Below, in pieces: positions 6,343 to 7,763 of a stretch of DNA of 7,763 nucleotides (position 1 is the stretch's first letter; every line of letters begins with the position of its first letter). Below the pieces are notes generated by a model. The model did no database searches. It saw nothing but the letters and a program-made list of their open reading frames with translations, and was not told the DNA's origin. The stretch is from Hyphomicrobiales bacterium (lineage in GTDB: Bacteria; Pseudomonadota; Alphaproteobacteria; Rhizobiales; Beijerinckiaceae). The DNA lies in the NCBI GenBank assembly GCA_003567055.1, contig PXAW01000074.1, forward strand, positions 1 through 7,763, written 5' to 3'. The position numbers and the translations under genes were made by a program.

Positions 6343-6762
6343 GATCACGGCCTTGCCGTGTCCCGGCCCGGCGGCGTGGAAGATGCCATAGGCGAAACCC
6401 ACCCCCATCAGGGCCCAGAACGCACCGCCGCCCTCGGGCAGCGCGCGTACGCCGGCCTGGATGCGCTGGTAGAACAGCCCCTGCAGCGCCAGCAGGGTGT
6501 TCATGAGCGCATTGCCCGGCGGCGCCGTCTCACGCGGTGTCATGCCGAAAGGCGCTCCGGTCGGTGCGGGCGCCGGCGGTACGAGGAGATAGAGAACCAG
6601 ATTGAGCGCACCGCCCACGGCGAGCACGGCGATCAACGCGAAGCCGAGCCGCAGCGCGAGCCGCCGCCAGCCGGACGGGCCGGACGGGGCGGCCTGATCT
6701 TGCGCGCCGCCGGAATCGGCGCCGGATGATGCCAGCGTTGCGGACAGGCTCGATCTGGTCAT
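5686..6762 (-). CDS. NicO-family nickel/cobalt transporter
   Basis: A 358-aa inner-membrane protein with about seven hydrophobic segments (roughly 36-62, 114-129, 153-180, 195-211, 256-280, 284-310, 330-350). Family signatures are present: FAYGIFHAAGPGHGKAV (123-139, with H129 and H135), GLRPCAGA (263-270) and FAMAVGTAITTS (291-302). A short His-containing loop, CDHVH (235-239), stands where RcnA-type efflux proteins have a long His-rich loop. The family moves Ni2+ or Co2+; direction (uptake or efflux) cannot be read from sequence. The first 30 residues are Ser/Ala/Gly-rich and poorly constrained. ATG 6762 has no clear Shine-Dalgarno, so a downstream start is possible. It follows the DUF1007 gene by 46 bp on the same strand, a recurrent pairing that suggests one operon. 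Confidence 0.92.
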   Translation of the reverse strand: MTRSSLSATLASSGADSGGAQDQAAPSGPSGWRRLALRLGFALIAVLAVGGALNLVLYLLVPPAPAPTGAPFGMTPRETAPPGNALMNTLLALQGLFYQRIQAGVRALPEGGGAFWALMGVGFAYGIFHAAGPGHGKAVISAYLVAEERALRRGIGLCFAAAFLQAVVAIAMVGAALAVFSLTATGMDRLTGRVEFASFLVVALLGLWLTWRKAGRFTDLILHRRGARLDNVAGCDHVHLPPPEEFMRLRRWREYAGVVFAAGLRPCAGALVLLVFAASQGLIGAGIAATFAMAVGTAITTSVIALTAVFMKDIALRIAGGRNDRGVVVGSGFELAAAAFVLVIGLALLAGQPGSGAL

Positions 6763-6808
6763 GTCACATTTGCCGTCATGGGACCGGTTTCCCCTCGATC
6801 CGACTCGT

Positions 6809-7519
6809 TCAAGGACAGGCGATCAGCGCCCGATTGGCGAATTGCTCGCCGAAATCGGAGGCCGCCGACAAGGTGGCGAAGAATGCCTCCGACAGGCTCG
6901 CGGTTTCTTCGATCTCCGACGAGGACGGGCGCGTGATCGTCTTGGCGCAGCCTTGCGGACCGCCGACGAGGCGCACGGCTTCGTCGCCCTTGTCGATGGT
7001 GAAGGAGACGAAGAAGGTGGGGTCGTAGATCTCCATCACGAAGGCCGTGCGCGGTTGGGCAGGTTCGCTGAGCGGCAGGGTGAAGCTGAGGGTGAGTTGC
7101 CCGTCTTCATAGACCATGTCGTAATCGACGGGTGGCGCGAAGCCGCGGTCGTCGCCATCGATCCGCGCTTCGGTGAAATAGCCGAATTCGACCAGCGAGG
7201 TGGCATTGATCTCGGCCAGTTCACGCAATTGTGCAGGGCCGACCTCGCCGTAATCCTCCTCCAGCCCCTGAACGGCCCAGGCGGAATAGAACTCGTCGAA
7301 GGTCCAGATATGCCGCAGCCCGGCGATACGCCGGGATTCGTCGTAGAGGATTTCGGCATGCGCCGTGACCCAGACATGCGGATGCGCCCGTGCAGGTTTC
7401 GTGGCCAGCGCGATCACGACAGTGAACAGGGCCAGCACGGTGAGCACGCGCAGCGCGATCCCGAATGACGGCATCCGGCGCTGCGACGATGGTGCATTGC
7501 GCGCAAGGCTCTCGATCAT
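6809..7519 (-). CDS. DUF1007 family periplasmic protein (partner of NicO transporter)
   Basis: A 236-aa secreted protein. After a basic N-region (SSQRRMPSFG), a hydrophobic core (about residues 20-38) leads to KPARA followed by HPHVWV (46-51), the DUF1007 hallmark. A signal peptidase I cut after ARA would leave His-Pro-His at the mature N-terminus. Further family-like elements are IWTFDEFYSAW (71-81), YDPTFFVSF (165-173), a GC pair at 190-191 and a C-terminal ACP with the second Cys at 235; the two Cys may pair. The role is inferred from context: binding or delivering a metal for the NicO transporter encoded next. ATG 7519 gives a long N-region; ATG 7474 (MPSFG) gives a standard 30-residue signal peptide and is a real alternative. 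Neither has an ideal Shine-Dalgarno. Confidence 0.88.
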   Translation of the reverse strand: MIESLARNAPSSQRRMPSFGIALRVLTVLALFTVVIALATKPARAHPHVWVTAHAEILYDESRRIAGLRHIWTFDEFYSAWAVQGLEEDYGEVGPAQLRELAEINATSLVEFGYFTEARIDGDDRGFAPPVDYDMVYEDGQLTLSFTLPLSEPAQPRTAFVMEIYDPTFFVSFTIDKGDEAVRLVGGPQGCAKTITRPSSSEIEETASLSEAFFATLSAASDFGEQFANRALIACP

Positions 7520-7563
7520 GGCAACCCGTTTCTTCCCCGGCTGCGGCTCCGGGTTCCGACGTG

Positions 7564-7580
7564 ACCTTCCACCGGAAGGT
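7564..7580. repeat. 7-bp hairpin upstream of the DUF1007-NicO pair
   Basis: ACCTTCC (7564-7570), loop ACC, GGAAGGT (7574-7580): a perfect dyad 45 bp upstream of ATG 7519, between that start and the CtrA-type box. It could be an operator or a structured leader. No metalloregulator site can be named. Confidence 0.35.
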
Positions 7581-7598
7581 GAAGCTGCGCCGGTATGG

Positions 7599-7613
7599 TT
7601 AAGCAAGCGTTAA
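7599..7613. promoter_or_regulatory. CtrA-type box, perfect TTAA-N7-TTAA
   Basis: TTAAGCAAGCGTTAA fits the CtrA consensus of alphaproteobacteria exactly. On the minus strand the box continues as TTAACCAT, the other form in which CtrA half sites are described. It lies 80 bp upstream of the DUF1007 start, a normal promoter distance, and 4 bp before a plus-strand ATG at 7618. Orientation and distance favour the DUF1007-NicO operon as target. The motif is a direct observation; binding is inferred. Confidence 0.5.
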
Positions 7614-7617
7614 TGCC

Positions 7618-7763
7618 ATGCGCCACATCCGTGTGACGTCAGACGATTCACTGGTGCTGCGCGAGTGGGGCGAAAGGATGACGGGCGCTGCGGGGGGCAA
7701 GTCTCGCACAAGGGCAAGTCTCGCACGAGGACCAAGTCTCGCACGAGGACCAAGTCTCGCACG
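7618..7763 (+). CDS. Possible hypothetical frame with hexapeptide repeats, runs off right edge
   Basis: An open frame of 48 full codons starts at ATG 7618, with a second in-frame ATG at 7678. It encodes MRHIRVTSDDSLVLREWGER, then a Gly/Arg/Ser-rich stretch that becomes the repeat RASLARG-PSLARG-PSLA as it enters the terminal tandem repeat. There is no good Shine-Dalgarno and no known family. The repeat DNA is open in more than one frame on both strands, so openness is weak evidence. It may be a real gene, or non-coding DNA carrying a minisatellite. Confidence 0.22.
   Translation, partial: MRHIRVTSDDSLVLREWGERMTGAAGGKSRTRASLARGPSLARGPSLA
7698..7763. repeat. Tandem repeat, 17-18 bp unit, truncated by window end
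   Basis: The 12-mer CAAGTCTCGCAC occurs at 7698, 7715, 7733 and 7751, giving periods of 17, 18 and 18 bp. The 18-bp units are CAAGTCTCGCACGAGGAC; the first unit is a base shorter and differs in the linker. At least 3.7 copies are present and the array probably continues past the window. There are no spacers, so it is not a CRISPR array. Confidence 0.9.

Noticed and set aside
7698..7763. CRISPR array
   Set aside because: The copies are directly tandem with 5-6 bp between the 12-mer cores; there are no unique spacers and no cas genes.
7520..7763. Cobalamin or nickel/cobalt riboswitch upstream of the DUF1007-NicO pair
   Set aside because: I could not find a B12-box or the conserved multi-stem elements; only a simple 7-bp hairpin is present.

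Overview
The window is GC-rich chromosomal DNA from an alphaproteobacterium, most likely Hyphomicrobiales (Rhizobiales). This rests on family content (a TIGR02301/DUF2385-type secreted protein, a large APP1-type Xaa-Pro aminopeptidase and a DUF1007-NicO pair) and on a perfect CtrA-type box, TTAA-N7-TTAA. No searches were run, so family calls come from motifs and recall of the families.

Left block, minus strand (1-2042): the start of yicC runs off the left edge. It is followed by an 86-aa protein of unknown function, then a NUDIX hydrolase gene overlapping a secreted TIGR02301-type gene by 7 nt (ATGCTGA), so those two are probably translationally coupled. An 81-aa unknown protein has a good ribosome binding site and a strong intrinsic terminator, and appears to be its own transcription unit.

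Middle block, plus strand (2043-5298): a 402-bp divergent intergenic region holds several short repeats and dyads. It leads into a 608-aa M24B aminopeptidase with every metal ligand present, then a 289-aa NAD(P)-binding oxidoreductase with a DUF1932 C-terminus. A 10-bp stem-loop lies 3 nt past that stop codon.

Right block (5299-7763): a 60-bp patch of only 20% GC precedes a plus-strand reading frame of unknown function. That frame has normal coding bias for about 75 codons and then runs antisense into the next gene. On the minus strand is a two-gene metal module: a secreted DUF1007 protein whose predicted mature N-terminus is His-Pro-His, and a NicO-type Ni/Co membrane transporter. Upstream of the pair are a 7-bp hairpin and the CtrA-type box. 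The window ends inside a 17-18 bp tandem repeat that lies in an open frame leaving the window.

Most of the window is ordinary chromosome. No mobile element, CRISPR array, RNA gene or recognisable defence system is visible. The items most worth checking are the end tandem repeat, the CtrA box, the AT-rich patch with its antisense-overlapping frame, and the possible N-terminal histidine metal site of the DUF1007 protein.
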